A program made the position numbers and the translations under genes. From positions 6,165,001 through 6,229,000 of the forward strand of contig JBBDHG010000009.1 of the NCBI GenBank assembly GCA_037951165.1: a stretch of DNA of 64,000 nt, written 5' to 3'. Positions 23,600 to 34,768 of this stretch are shown here, in pieces (within the stretch, counting starts at the first letter, position 1; the number at the start of each line of letters is the position of its first letter). This DNA is from Lophius americanus. Taxonomy: Eukaryota; Chordata; Actinopteri; Lophiiformes; Lophiidae. Under the pieces are notes generated by a model. The model had not been told where the DNA came from. It made no database searches and saw nothing but the letters and a program-made list of their open reading frames with translations.

Positions 23600-24135
23600 G
23601 GTGTTTATTTGAACAATGTGACATAAGCATGGGGATCTCACAGAACCCACTGCTGAACATCCAGGGTTTGGACACTGAACAGGTGAACTCATACCAATAC
23701 CTGGGTGTTCACCTCTACAATAAACTGGACTGGTCGGACAACACAGATTGCCCGTACAAGAAGGGTTTAGGTCATCTCCACATAGTGAGGAGAATGAGGT
23801 CCTTCAGTATTTTCAGTATGCTGTCAAAGACACTGTGGTAGCATTTGCAATCATCTACGTTGTGGTCTGCTGGTTTCAAGGAAGTACGGAGAGGGACAGG
23901 AAAAAAGTAAACAAGCTGGTCAGGAGGTCCAGTCCTGCACTCTTTGGAGGAGGAAGGTGAGAGGAGGATGTCAACCAAGCTGACCTCGACCCTGGACAAC
24001 ACCTCCTGCCCCTAAATGAGATAGTGGGATATCTGAGCAGCTCCTTCAGCAGCCGACTGTAAGATAGAACTACCTCAGGTCTGTCAGACTCTATGACAAA
24101 TCACTGTGAGACTGGGTATATCTAAATTCGCTCTT
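23600..24135 (+). pseudogene. L2-like LINE ORF2 3' remnant
   Basis: The conceptual product has VNSYQYLGVHLYNKLDWS (23684-23737) and YKKGLGHLHIVRRMRSF, the C-terminal domain after the RT of many fish LINEs. It is followed, with frameshifts, by VNKLVRRSSPAL (23900-23940), then EEDVNQADLD and SSSFSSRL near 24035-24060. The end runs into TATC/GATA microsatellite, as expected for a LINE tail that seeded a microsatellite. 5'-truncated and disrupted. Related fragments on the minus strand lie at 25190-25610 and 60121-60325. Confidence 0.75.
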
Positions 24136-24144
24136 TCCTTTCTT

Positions 24145-24310
<166 letters not shown>

Positions 24311-24334
24311 TCTAAGGGTGAGAAAAGTAATTAA

Positions 24335-25177
24335 GATATAATATAGGGCAGGCCAAGTGACACATGGCTGTGGCAGTCACAGAGGCAAAAACCCGAGAAG
24401 TTCTGTGAGACCATGGAAGAAGACTTTCACTCAGCCCCGAAGAAAAATTCTGGCAAACCGTCTCCAGGCAGTCTCAGGCGGGGAAAGCGGTCATTCCTCC
24501 ACTCTGGCTACGGGCTGGGTGGGGACTTGCTGACCTCAACTGAGAAAGTTATCGGGCGGTGGGAGGAATACTTTGGGGATCTCCTCAATCCCACCAACAT
24601 GTATTCCCAGGAGGAAACAGAGCTGGATGAGTTGGAGTTGGGTCCGCTCATCACTGGGTATGAGGTCACTGCGGCTGTTAAACAACTCCGTGGTGGCAGC
24701 TCCCCGGGGCTGGATGAGATCCGCCCTGAGTATCTGAAAGCTCTGGATGTTGTAGGGATGTCATGGCTGACACGCCTCTGCAACATTGCGTGCACTTCGA
24801 GGGCAGTACCTTTGGATTGGCAGACTGGGGTGGTGGTTCTCCTTTTCAAGAACGGGGACCAGAGGATGTGTCCCAATTATCGGGGGATCACACTCCTCAG
24901 CCTCAGGAGGAACAATGTGGTTTTCGTCCTGGTCGTGGAACACTGGACCAGCTCTATACCATTTCGAGGGTGCTGGAGGGGACATGGGAGTTTGCCCAAC
25001 CGGTCCACATGTACTTTGTGGTTCTGGAGAAGGCTTATGACCGTGTCCTTTGGGGCATCCTTTGGGGGGTGCTCCGAGAGTATGGAGTGGATGGCCAACT
25101 GCTACGGGCCGTCCAATCTCTATGGGCTTCCCTGCTTAAACTGCTGCCCCCGCGACCCGGATAAGCGGAGGATAACG
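24335..25177 (+). pseudogene. LINE reverse transcriptase, internally deleted copy
   Basis: A long plus-strand frame (from 24413) gives LLTSTEKVIGRWEEYFGDLL, SSPGLDEIRPEYLKAL, a SWLTRLCNI segment, WQTGVVVLLFKNGDQR and NYRGITLLSL, the fingers/palm start of a LINE RT. After ITLLSL about 20 codons of the family are missing and the frame shifts. EEQCGFRPGRGTLDQLYT follows in another frame (24908-24960), then FVVLEKAYDRV, where the catalytic Asp of motif A is Val, and GVLREYGVDGQLLRAV. The rest of the palm, the YADD-type box and the thumb are deleted. The copy jumps to a 3' end CTGCTGCCCCCGCGACCCGG / ATAAGCGG and an AACGAAACGAAACG tail. Inactive. Confidence 0.85.
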
Positions 25178-25189
25178 AAACGAAACGAA

Positions 25190-25610
25190 ACATACATACA
25201 TACTTACATATACACACACATGTATACACAGAACAAGAGCCCCCAATACGATTGTATATAGAGGAACATACATGGTTTGTAGTGAGGTAGATGAAAAGTT
25301 GGTTACAGTGGTCTGGGTTTCGGACACAACACGGTCTCAAACGGATTTGTTGTACAGTTTGACTGCAGTCGGGACAAAGGACCTGCGGTAGCGCTCTGTT
25401 GTACACTGTTGGTGTAGGAGTCTGCCGCTGAAGGAGTTACTCAGAACTCCCAGAGTCTCACGTAGGGGGTGAGAGGTGTTGTCAGCTTGGTTAACCTTCC
25501 TGTCTCACCCACATCCTCCACAGAGTCCAGGGGACAGTCCAGGACAGAGTTGGACCTCCTGACCTACCTGTTGAGTCAATTTCTGTCCCTCTCAGTCTGC
25601 TGATGGATTT
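25190..25610 (-). pseudogene. L2-like LINE 3' end, opposite strand
   Basis: On the minus strand the product fragments VRRSNSVLDCPLDSVEDVGE (about 25560-25500), GRLTKLTTPL, and ERYRRSFVPTAVKLYN-like sequence (about 25395-25345) mark the C-terminus of the LINE also seen at 23600. Its 3' tail (TATGTAAGTATGTATGTATG on the minus strand) abuts the tail of the plus-strand LINE ending at 25177, so the two are joined tail to tail. Confidence 0.7.
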
Positions 25611-27404
25611 TAGTTCCCTTAACATTAAATTTAATCCATTCAGTATTACGCATCACTTGACTGTTTAGTGTTGATTAAAGGCTTATAAGAAAGAAATCCA
25701 CAAAAAAATCTAATTTAAAATACAGAATAGATAGATTTATTGATTTGTCTATTTATTTACAAGGGCATGAAATATCTTGTGAAATATCTTGTACCATGAT
25801 GATCCCAGAGCTTGGACAGTCCTTATTCTTACAATAATATGTTGGGCTGGTCTGGCTTCTGCTTTTGTGCCTCTTTCCCCAGTGGAATTTCACACTGGCT
25901 GGAGCCCCGACTATAATAAGGTGGTAGCTGAATGTGCAGAAGGGAAATACAGTTATCCTGCAGAGTCTGTTGTAATAAAACACCATCAACTATCCTGGTG
26001 TGGATACACATGGAGGATATTTAGTGGTTAACCACAAAAATAAAAATTCTGTAATACTTGTACATGTAATAAAATAGGATGACACCAAAAAATCGTTGTA
26101 TGTATTGTCTTGCACTACTTTTCTTTTCTTTTTTTCAGTATAGATAAAAACATTTCTACTGTACTCCAGTGGCCTGAAAAAAGCTATATTTTGATGCGGC
26201 AAATAAGATCTAACAGATGTCCATACTGTCTAAATAAATGGTCAATTTTCCTAATCTTGCACCACATAATCTGCAGTGCTTTTACTGGCTTCAGTGCAGA
26301 CAAGGTTTTTTTTTTTTTAGCACTGCCTCACACGAGTGGGTGGTGAGTTATTTGGTGAGCAGTGCTTATTGAGACTGTGAGTGGCAACACAAAAAAGCCT
26401 TTTCACAGGGAGAAACCTCAGAGCAGACCTTGACACTAAGTGGGCGGGCATATGCATTGATAGGGAGAGGGGAAGAGAGACACACAGAAATCTGCAAAAA
26501 CAACGAGAAAAATCAGTCAGAGAAAGCACATCTCTGCTCGGAACCATTTCTTTTTCCACAAGATCTTGCGCCTTCTACTTCCACGTCTCTGCTCAGCAAA
26601 CTGAGGCTCCATCTCCACCCCTCCCCTACAATCTCAACCCCATTTACTGTTCCTTCATATGATGAATAATATTGCAAGATATAATATCCCAGTAGTCACA
26701 GTTAGTAGTCACAACGCTTAGTTCCGGATTCGATGTGTCTATTGACACCAAACACCCCCCCCAAAAAAAATACAACAAGAAAAACCTTTTTGGCAGAGGT
26801 AATAACAGCTGCACAATTATTAATATTTATTATAACTACTAAAATGTATGTGGCAATGTCCTGTGGGAGACAAGTCTGTTGTATCAACACCACCTGAGAA
26901 ATTTTACCCAAGGATATGTGATCAGTTTAACCGACTTAAATGGTCAAGGAGGTCTCAGGGTTCATATTCTCTACTCTGGATATGTCAATCAATAATAATA
27001 TATGTAGAAAGGATTGAGGACAGTGTTGCCAGAAGGGGAGAGGAAGTCATTCACATCGGAGGCGTGGACAGTCACCCTCATCAAGTCACAGCCATAGTCA
27101 TCAGGGTGAACCTGAAAGATTGACTACAGTGAGTCAATCAGCGCTACACGATAGGTGCGACCACAATCATTGGGTATCTGAGAGGCAAGAAGGCTCAGAT
27201 GAACAAGCTGAGTTAGCAGTACAAATTCATTTGACATGAATGTGTACAGATGGAAATGTAGAGGAGTAAACAGAAACCCCCCACTGGGAAAGTCTCCAGG
27301 GAGTTTAAGTACAGCAGCATTACAAGAGTTTAGCCTGTTGCTTCCACTATTAGCTTTTTTACAAAGCATAATAATTACATATCTATTTTTTGCCTCTATT
27401 GGCT
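25611..27404. other. Unassigned DNA
   Basis: No gene recognised. Purine-rich 26455-26530 and pyrimidine-rich 26560-26640 parts look transcript-like but have no supported frame. Poly-T at 26306-26318 and a C run at 26753-26762. Confidence 0.45.
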
Positions 27405-27665
27405 GTTCCTTTTTCGGGGTCACAACAGTGGACCACCTGTTTCCATCCACAGCCAACTAACTTTAACCCCTAACCCTAACACGAACAGGCCAAAAGCAGC
27501 ATTAGCCGTAATCATCAACCGGCCTGGAAATCCGTTTTCTGAAACACCCACTGACTTGGCATAGTTGTTACTCCAGGTGCTCTTCCCGACGCAATCCTCC
27601 CATTTATCGGGGAATAGGACCGGTACTAAAAGTACACTATTTGTGACCTCTTTGTGGCTGAGTTT
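27405..27665 (-). mobile_element. LINE-tailed non-autonomous repeat (minus)
   Basis: On the minus strand it reads CCCCGATAAATGGGAGGATT, GCGTCGGGAAGAGCACC, then GGATGGAAACAGGTGGTCC, ACTGTTGTGACCCCGAAAA. These blocks correspond to the 3' end of the LINE whose coding remnants lie at 12018 and 41260, and the same arrangement recurs on the plus strand at 48983-49220. It has no coding capacity. Confidence 0.65.
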
Positions 27666-27845
27666 TATATGTGTATGTGAGTGTGTTTGTTTGTTTGTGT
27701 GAACACAGTCAGTTTTCTGACAGTATCTGGTCAGCATAAGAAAAGCTCAGTCAAATAACTCAAAGGCACTTGTGTATAATGAGTGCTTTATGCATGTTTC
27801 CCCTAATTTTAATTGATAATAATGCTCTAAAAAAAAGTTCTTACT

Positions 27846-28275
27846 GTCATGCACGTCAAGTTATTTATGTGGGTTAATTTTGTTAGTTTTGGTACTCTTT
27901 TTATTTTATTTTGAAGGTTATTTTTCTATTCCTGCTCTTTGTATCCAGTTTTACTTTGAAAACATGCTCCTTATTATTTTGATTAGCTTTAAACTTCATG
28001 TCCTGATTTCTTTGATCTAGCTAACCTTATACTCCCTTCGTTTAGTGTTTGTGTTATATTTTCTTACATTTGTCATCCCCTATGTCTGTTTGACTTGCGT
28101 TCCTTCTTCTTTCACTTGCACTCCACTTCTTTGTGTCTGTCCTTTCCAGTATTGTTTGTATTATCTTGTTGTGTGATTGTTCATCATGTACATCTGTGTT
28201 TCCCCTCCAGCTGGGTCGCATTGTCTTGTTACCTCAGTGTATATAGACTGTGTATGTTTGTGTATGTTTGTGTGT
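27846..28275 (+). mobile_element. LTR remnant, same family as 50661
   Basis: The block 28160-28250 (GTGTGATTGTTCATCATG, CATCTGTGTTTCCCCTCCAG, CTCAGTGTATATAGACTG) matches the LTR at 50770-50850. The TATA box has drifted from TATAAA to TATATAG. The 5' border near 27846 is a guess and the 3' part runs into TG- and GA-rich simple sequence. Confidence 0.6.
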
Positions 28276-28817
28276 GCATGGAGCGAGAGAGAGAGGAAGA
28301 GTTTCCTAATAATATTAGTTAAAGGTTTCTCAAAGAGAGCATATATAATTGGAGTGCGCAATACAATCAGTGTACTGGTAAATATTGTTATGACATACTG
28401 TACATGTGGATATCTACTTTCCACAGGATTTCCTGAAAAACTCAGTTAACATGTCTGTGGTGGAAGTCATGCATTTTGAGGTCTAAAAACTACTCAACAA
28501 TAAATATGTACTCCTCACTCCTCATATACTGTAAATGAGCCTGCAACACCCATGTCCCTTTGTTTACGAGATAACATTTCTTACATCCCCTTGGTAGGCA
28601 CTAACCACAGCAGACTTAAAACACTCTAGTCAGATTTAAAATTTTTCTGACTCAGTCATTTAACCATTAAAATTTAGCCCTTGGCAAAGTCACTCAGATC
28701 CATTCTTTGCCCATTTTTCCTTCCTCCAGTACTTTTGGGGTCCAAAACTTGCTGCATTAATATTCCGACCAACCGACAGTTGCTATTGTAAGAAGACAGG
28801 CAACGTTATCATAGCTT
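28276..28817. other. Unassigned DNA
   Basis: No gene. A GAGAGAGAGAG run at 28285-28295. Confidence 0.5.
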
Positions 28818-28856
28818 CACCTGTCAATGGTTATAATCGTATGGCTGATCAGTGTA
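28818..28856 (-). mobile_element. Tc1-like terminal inverted repeat fragment
   Basis: CACCTGTCAATGGTTATAAT followed by ATGGCTGATCAGTGTA is the inward-to-outward end of a Tc1-like element (minus-strand reading TACACTGATCAGCCAT). No transposase accompanies it. Related ends occur at 48878 and 54890. Confidence 0.7.
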
Positions 28857-29458
28857 GGATACATGCTCAATATTAGTTTACAGTGGTGTAGGCTATGTGA
28901 GGAGGAACGAGGCCTTATGTTTATCATTCTGCCACTGGCCCTTTTGTCCTGCTTCTAGTGTCAGGAGTAAGACCTCCCTGTTTGTACTTCATGTTCTGAA
29001 AAATAATCAATGCTGAAAATGGAAGGGAAATGCCTGCAGCACAGTCACCTATTAGGATTTATCTCCTTATGTCGCTGTATAAATATTTTGTCGAGAGGTA
29101 AAAAAGAACATTGCTGAATAGACTCACTTTGCATTTTTTCTCTCCTTGTAGACTCCAGACACAAGGTCAGATAATTTGCTGTTGATTCTGCCGTCTCTAT
29201 AGACAAGCAGTTACTGCTTCAGGGTTCAGTCTTAACAGATCAGCCATGCACCATCACATTTTAGCTTAAGATAATAGAAAATATCAGCATAATGTAGTAT
29301 GTAATTGTATGTAATGTAATTTTCTAAAAATCTTGATTAGGGGAACACGTTCCCTTATAAAATTGTTACAATACAGGAGGTATATGCAAATCAGCAACCT
29401 GAATAATGCTATAATCTTGTCAGTAATTGTACACTAGATAAATTGTTGTTAAAGTCAC
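28857..29458. other. Unassigned DNA
   Basis: No gene or clear repeat. Confidence 0.5.
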
Positions 29459-29590
29459 TTCATGACTGTTCATAATGTTCACCTGTGTTTCCTCTCCAGC
29501 TGAGTCTCATTGTCTCGTTACCTAAGTGTATATAGTCTAGGCTCACCTTTCCTTTTATGCCAGTTCATCAGTGAGGGTTCATCATCACAT
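29459..29590 (+). mobile_element. LTR fragment, same family as 50661
   Basis: GACTGTTCATAATGTTCACC, TGTGTTTCCTCTCCAGCTGA and AAGTGTATATAGTCTAGG match the U3 core of the LTR family, with the TATA box degraded. Only about 130 bp remain. Confidence 0.65.
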
Positions 29591-30221
29591 GTCACAGCCA
29601 TATAAAGTATTTGGATTCTTTACTGGGGTAAAACCCTTTTTAACACACTGTCAAACCACTGTACTACAAATAAGTCTTGAATTTAAAATCTAGCATTATC
29701 TAAGTATTATCAGCAAAATGCACTTAACGTATCAGTTATGCAGTAAATTAGTAGCACCCTAAAACACCTTTTCACATAGTTCCACTACATTAATGTGTAG
29801 GCCATTGCTACATGATACAATCTAACTACTTTACAATGTGGAGTAGTATAATCTATAAGATCATTATAGGCTGTTTATACAATCTTTGCAAGGTCTCCAG
29901 TTAACTTTTCTTAATAGCAGTTTTTTTTATATTAACCAGGTAATTCAAAGATTACATATAAATAACTTATTTAGTTTAAGAAGTAAGTCCATTTTCCAAG
30001 CAATAAAAAACGATTTAACCCTTCAGTAGATAGATTTCTGAAGAATATGGAAATTATAATTAAAATATGTAGCAATAAAAAGTACAATATTACTCTCTGA
30101 AATGTTGTGGAGTAGAAGTATAAGGTAGCTTGGAATATGAAATATTTATTTCAAAAACTCCAATGACTATTACATAAATTCTTAAACTCAAAGCAAAAGC
30201 ATCAAAACTAGGACTATGGGG
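29591..30221. other. Unassigned AT-rich DNA
   Basis: No gene or clear repeat. Confidence 0.5.
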
Positions 30222-30688
30222 CTAGACCCTTTACAGCACGGGTATATCCCCGAAGAGTCCCGAATCCCTTGTGTTGTACAAGCAAAAGCCCTGATTGTAA
30301 CTCCTCAAATAAATCTGAAGTTATATCCATATCCATTTTTTGTGAGAAAAGTTCCCCTTGCATTGAATCATATGCAATAAATTGGACCAACGGTTGAGAA
30401 ATTATGACACAAAAGTTTTAGGAGGCAAATCCCTGGCTAGTGTGGTACAGAACAGAACTTTTTCCCAAATCAATGCAATTATTTTCCCTATTAAGGTCTA
30501 TGAATATGTATGTGTATAATCTGAAAAAAAAATTAATGAAATAGTTTTTGAGTTACATCCGGAAAACCATTTTTCATTAAAAATTAAACAGTATGGACAT
30601 TAAAAATCTCCCTCTCGTGAGTAAAATACGAACTATTAGAGTATGTGAGATTCAAAAGACGGATAATATCCCTGAATTTTCAGGGATA
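30222..30688 (-). mobile_element. Helentron-like element with both ends (467 bp)
   Basis: The minus-strand 5' end TATCCCTGAAAATTCAGGGA lies at 30688 and is itself a palindrome (10-bp arms, 2-base spacer). The minus-strand 3' end has GACTCTTCGGGGATATAC, a reduced hairpin (GTGCTGTAAAG) and CTAG at 30225-30222. Between them are TGAGGAGTTACAATCA, GGTCCAATTTATTGC and TTGATTTGGGAAAAAG modules. Both ends are present although the interior is shortened, so this copy helps define the boundaries. The flank after CTAG is C, unlike most other copies. Confidence 0.7.
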
Positions 30689-31435
30689 TACTTAAGTTGT
30701 GGAGATTATTTTTTTTTTTTATGTGAAACACAGCCAAAGATTCAGTAAACCTGATGCAGGTGAAAAAAGGTAATCTGAAGCCTGGGTAAAGTTGGTGAAA
30801 AACTTCGTAAGTGAATTAAATCTGTTGCATGGGACAGGATGCTTCTTGAAAGTTGATCGAAAAAGGCTGCACACTGTTAAGGACAGAATTACTTTAGTCA
30901 CTATCAATCTTGATTTGTCATAGATGCCCTTAAACTGAGACTCTAAAAGCAGGACTGGAGCATTTTTACGCAATTTCCCTAGCAAATATGGGAGGGATGA
31001 GTAAGAGGTTCAGCAATCACAGTGACATTAATGGAACCTGATATGCAAGGCAGCGAAAAACAGTATGTCGATGCGAAAGCTGGCTTTTGTCTGAAAACAA
31101 ATTTGAGTTGAAAGTGTGGTTGTTTTCTATGTCATCACCATAAACTTTGATCTCATTTTGTCCAAACAGAAGCTATCAGAGGCTATGCCTTACCTAATGT
31201 TGCTATATAGCTTTTCATAAGAGGAGAAATACAGCGTTGACACATGTTCAAAGCAACAACAAAAAAAACGCTCTCCCTTTTGTACAAAGAGTACAAATTA
31301 CTCCAAATAAAAGTTAGGAGGTGAACTAAGTATTATTTCTCATATTATGTGGTGTCGATAGGATCCCTCCATGAGTTATTCATTTGGTTGGATTTTTTTT
31401 CAAGGTTTTATCACTCCAAATTGAATCGAGTGCCA
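30689..31435. other. Unassigned DNA
   Basis: A poly-T run (30709-30720). An 88-codon minus frame at 30719-30985 is not recognisable. No gene called. Confidence 0.45.
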
Positions 31436-32080
31436 TCCACCTCACAGACCAAACAAATATCAACATGCAGGAAAATACAAAGACCAGCAGTTGGTTAACT
31501 TGGATGGCTCTGGATGACTACGAGTGACACCAGTAGACCAACTGCCCATCCTCGCTGGCATCCCCCAGGCCAACATTAAACAAGAAGCAACCATGCTGAC
31601 CCTTTCTCGAAAGGCACAGACAAATGAATCCCAACTCCTCCATAAAATTATCACAGAGATAAGCTGAACACGCTACGATATGCTAAGTCACACATACCCT
31701 CGCCATGCACTCCCATGAACTGTTCTGCAAAACACATCTCTAAGGCTGTATGGGTGAGGAAAAGATTGAGAGACCAATTGACGTTAGCAGAATCATCCGG
31801 TCTAAACCACTAAAACTACCTTGACGACCCCTGTCCAGGACCTGTCCCGAAAGCAGTGGACAAACCTCAATCGCTTGAGAACAGGTGTGTGACGCTACGG
31901 AGTAGCGATGAACAGTTGGGATCTCGCAAATAGCACATCCTGCGAGTATGGGGACCAGAACGTAATCACCAGTTGCCCCAAACTCCTGCCACTGAATGGT
32001 GAACAAGATCAAATTGACCTGGATGATGACAAGTTGGCCTGGCTATCCTCAACGGCACTGCAGGTCTTAAGACATAGGAC
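31436..32080 (+). pseudogene. LINE ORF2 C-terminal remnant with Cys-His motif
   Basis: Plus-strand fragments read RVTPVDQLPILAGIPQANIK (about 31520-31580), MLTLSRKAQTNESQLLHK (31590-31645), and after a gap QWTNLNRLRTGV then R..VAMNSWDLANSTSCEYG (about 31857-31945), ending PLNGEQDQIDLDDDKLAWL. The order LNRLRTGVGR / WxL..S..C.CG / LPLNGE / LDDxxxxWL is the C-terminal region of a widespread metazoan LINE group, where the CxCG..H cluster follows the RT. Several stops and a frameshift, and no RT core. Inactive. Confidence 0.7.
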
Positions 32081-33540
32081 AGAAGGACATGCAGCAATAG
32101 GCTTTGTTTTTGTATACATGTTATGTGGTTATGTAACATAACCACTTTGTACCCAAGATCTGGAAGCAGAAAAATAAATGGTTTGTTTCAGATTTTATCT
32201 GAATCTCTGTGACATGTTGCACTCCCTTCTCCGTGTGAGAACACTTGCTAGATACTTGCCGAATACCAAAACCTATTCACTTTTCATAGTTACCTGCTTT
32301 TTGACAACAGTGCCATTTACGTCTCTGGTGATTTTCAGGTTTTATTTAAATCTTTCCCAAAATTAATCCAGTACTTGCTCACTCTAAAGTTAAAGGCATG
32401 GATGCAGCAGACTTACAAAAATCATAAGGAAGGCTGAGTTGTTGTTGGTTGGTTGTGAGCTTGTCTGTGGAAGACATGGCTTAGGATAAAATTTTGGTGA
32501 ATATCAAAGGAGGTCTTTCCTACCGCCCACCAAAAGACTCTATAACTCTTTTAAATTTGTCAGGCCTGAGGTCAAGGAAAATTTCTGTTCTCACATCTGA
32601 TAATCTGATATCATAATAATCCTTTTCACCTGCTGGTGTGCAAATGGGACAGACAACAGGTGGAAAGGAGATGAAATAAGCGAGACAACCCCTAAAAAAA
32701 AAATCTGAATTTTGTGGTTTTTAGTTCCCATATTACCGGAAGTTTGTATATTAAATTGTTGGACATGTTTTACAAAAGGTAACCTGAAGCCTAAGTGACT
32801 CATTCGAGGTTAAGACTCTTGAAAAAATGACTTGTTGAGTCAGCATATGTATATTTTCCCTTCATAAAAGAATTGGATATGTCCTCTGCGAGCAAACTAA
32901 AACAATTCCTCATCAGGTTGATTGACAGCTATTTATCTTTCTTTCAATGTTATCGTGTTAACCATGTTTCTTTTTATACATATACTATAAATATTTGTAC
33001 ACTCATGTTCCTTCATTTCCCCTTTCTTTTCTTCAGTATATCTTTCTCATTTTAAATATGAGCGTCCTGAGAGTGGTTATTTAGGCCTAGTAGTGGTGAT
33101 TGCACTTTTTTTTTTCATTTATGATGGCTTAAAATTTAAATCCTTTCCTCTAAAGTATATAAGCCGCTGCCTATTGTCAGGTTTCTGCTCATTCTGCTAA
33201 TCCCTGGTTGTCAGCTTCTGGTGTGCAAAGACCTTGCGTGTAGGTCTGTCACTTTTTCACTATCTATTGGAGAAACACATCCCACTCTATTATACTCAAA
33301 CAAATCACTGTCAATTTTCATATAGATCAAGTGTATGGCATTTTTAAAAAATAAGTACAAAGGCTTGAGTACATTACTTACATTAATTGATATTTATGTA
33401 TGAACATGATCACTTATTAAGTGATTGTTCTGAGAATGGCAGGCCCTCCGTCTTCTGCCTTTCAGTTTTATGATCGATGTTCAATGGTACCAAGAACATG
33501 CAAGGTTGGAAGCTCTGGCCCTGGACCATTTTTGCAGGTT
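32081..33540. other. Unassigned DNA
   Basis: No gene. AGTATATAAGCCGCTGCC (33155-33172) is TATA-like, but without a supported transcript it stays unassigned. Confidence 0.45.
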
Positions 33541-33554
33541 CTCTGGGAGATATA

Positions 33555-33599
<45 letters not shown>

Positions 33600-33676
33600 T
33601 TGTTGTATGTGTATGTATATATATGTATATGTATATTATGTATATATGTATATATATATATGTATATATATATGTA

Positions 33677-33757
<81 letters not shown>
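33541..33757. repeat. (TA)n/(TATG)n microsatellite
   Basis: More than 200 bp of alternating TA with interspersed TGTA, ending in an almost pure (AT)n. Long IYIYIY frames on both strands are artefacts. Confidence 0.95.
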
Positions 33758-33760
<3 letters not shown>

Positions 33761-34554
33761 TTGTTAGTCAAAGCATCATAGAGTATTTGCAATCAGAAAA
33801 CGTGATCACCTACCCCGTGTTATTACTCCTGAGGCAGATATAAAGTGTCATACTGACATACTGCCTACACTGCAATCTGATATCAATCCGAAATACTTAC
33901 CCATCTCAGTGGAGCAATTGCATGAAATCAAGGACCTGTCGACAGATGTTTCTCGGCAGTGTCCTCCGGCAGAAAAATATGGATTTTGATCATTTGCACA
34001 GGTGTGGAGGTTAAAATGACTCTCAAAAACTGGATGTACTGAATGGGTTCAGTTTATATATCCCTTTCATGGGGTTCATAATCACAGATTGTTGTTAAAC
34101 TGTGTGGACCACATTGTACAATTCTTTGCTGAAATACGGGTGTTTGCTTCAGTGAATGTAAATACTCACAGATTCTATTGGGAATGTTGTTCAATAACTC
34201 AGTCTTTTTATTCCTATGATCAATTTTGTTCTTGTTCGAAACCAAAGCCATTTAGACTAAGCTGATAACATGCATTTATGCTGTGGGTGATTGAGGAGCT
34301 CATAAACAAAGTTGTTGGAAGACCCAGAAAGACCCAGAAACCCAGCAAGATTTCATCTAGACGTAATTAGTGCACTTTTATGAATTCTACTGATTCTCTA
34401 ATGTTGCCCATCCTTTTAGTGAAAAGCTACTGACTTATGTATTTTTCAGATATACTCCTGGTAGAAGTATGAAAAACAGAATCATTTCATGGACAATCTT
34501 CCAACCAGTGCAAATGGTCCATTAACTTTTCTGAGTCATTTCAGCATATATCCA
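33758..34554. other. Unassigned DNA
   Basis: No gene. A short duplication AGACCCAGAA at 34320-34340. Confidence 0.5.
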
Positions 34555-34768
34555 CAGGCGACTGACACATTTAAAAAAGGACTTAAAACTTTCCTTTTTA
34601 GCAGAACCTATAACCTCAATTAACATTGCTGCTTTTTGGTCAGGCTTTTATGTAGCTATTATTTTATTTTTTCTATTGATGCTTTTATCTGCTTTTGCTT
34701 TGTAGCACTTTGAGATTTGATCCAAATGTAAAGTGCATTATAAACTAAATGTATTATTATTATTACAT
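34555..34768 (+). mobile_element. L2 LINE 3' end
   Basis: The last codons read TFKKGLKTFLFSRTYNLN (34569-34622), the common C-terminal block of fish L2 elements. A T-rich stretch follows, then GTAGCACTTTGAGATTTGAT, GTAAAGTGCATTATAAAC and the (ATT)n tail. 5'-truncated. Confidence 0.75.

Noticed and set aside
26381..26669. 93- and 79-codon frames as a host exon
   Set aside because: Two overlapping frames with low-complexity Arg/Glu and Pro/Ser content, no splice context or known domain.
27466..27482. Interstitial telomere repeat (CCCCTAACCCTAAC)
   Set aside because: Only about two units, lying within a LINE-tailed repeat; chance is more likely.
33421..33792. Overlapping 96-112-codon frames on both strands
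   Set aside because: They are Ile/Tyr/Val runs translated from (TA)n/(TATG)n and have no independent support.
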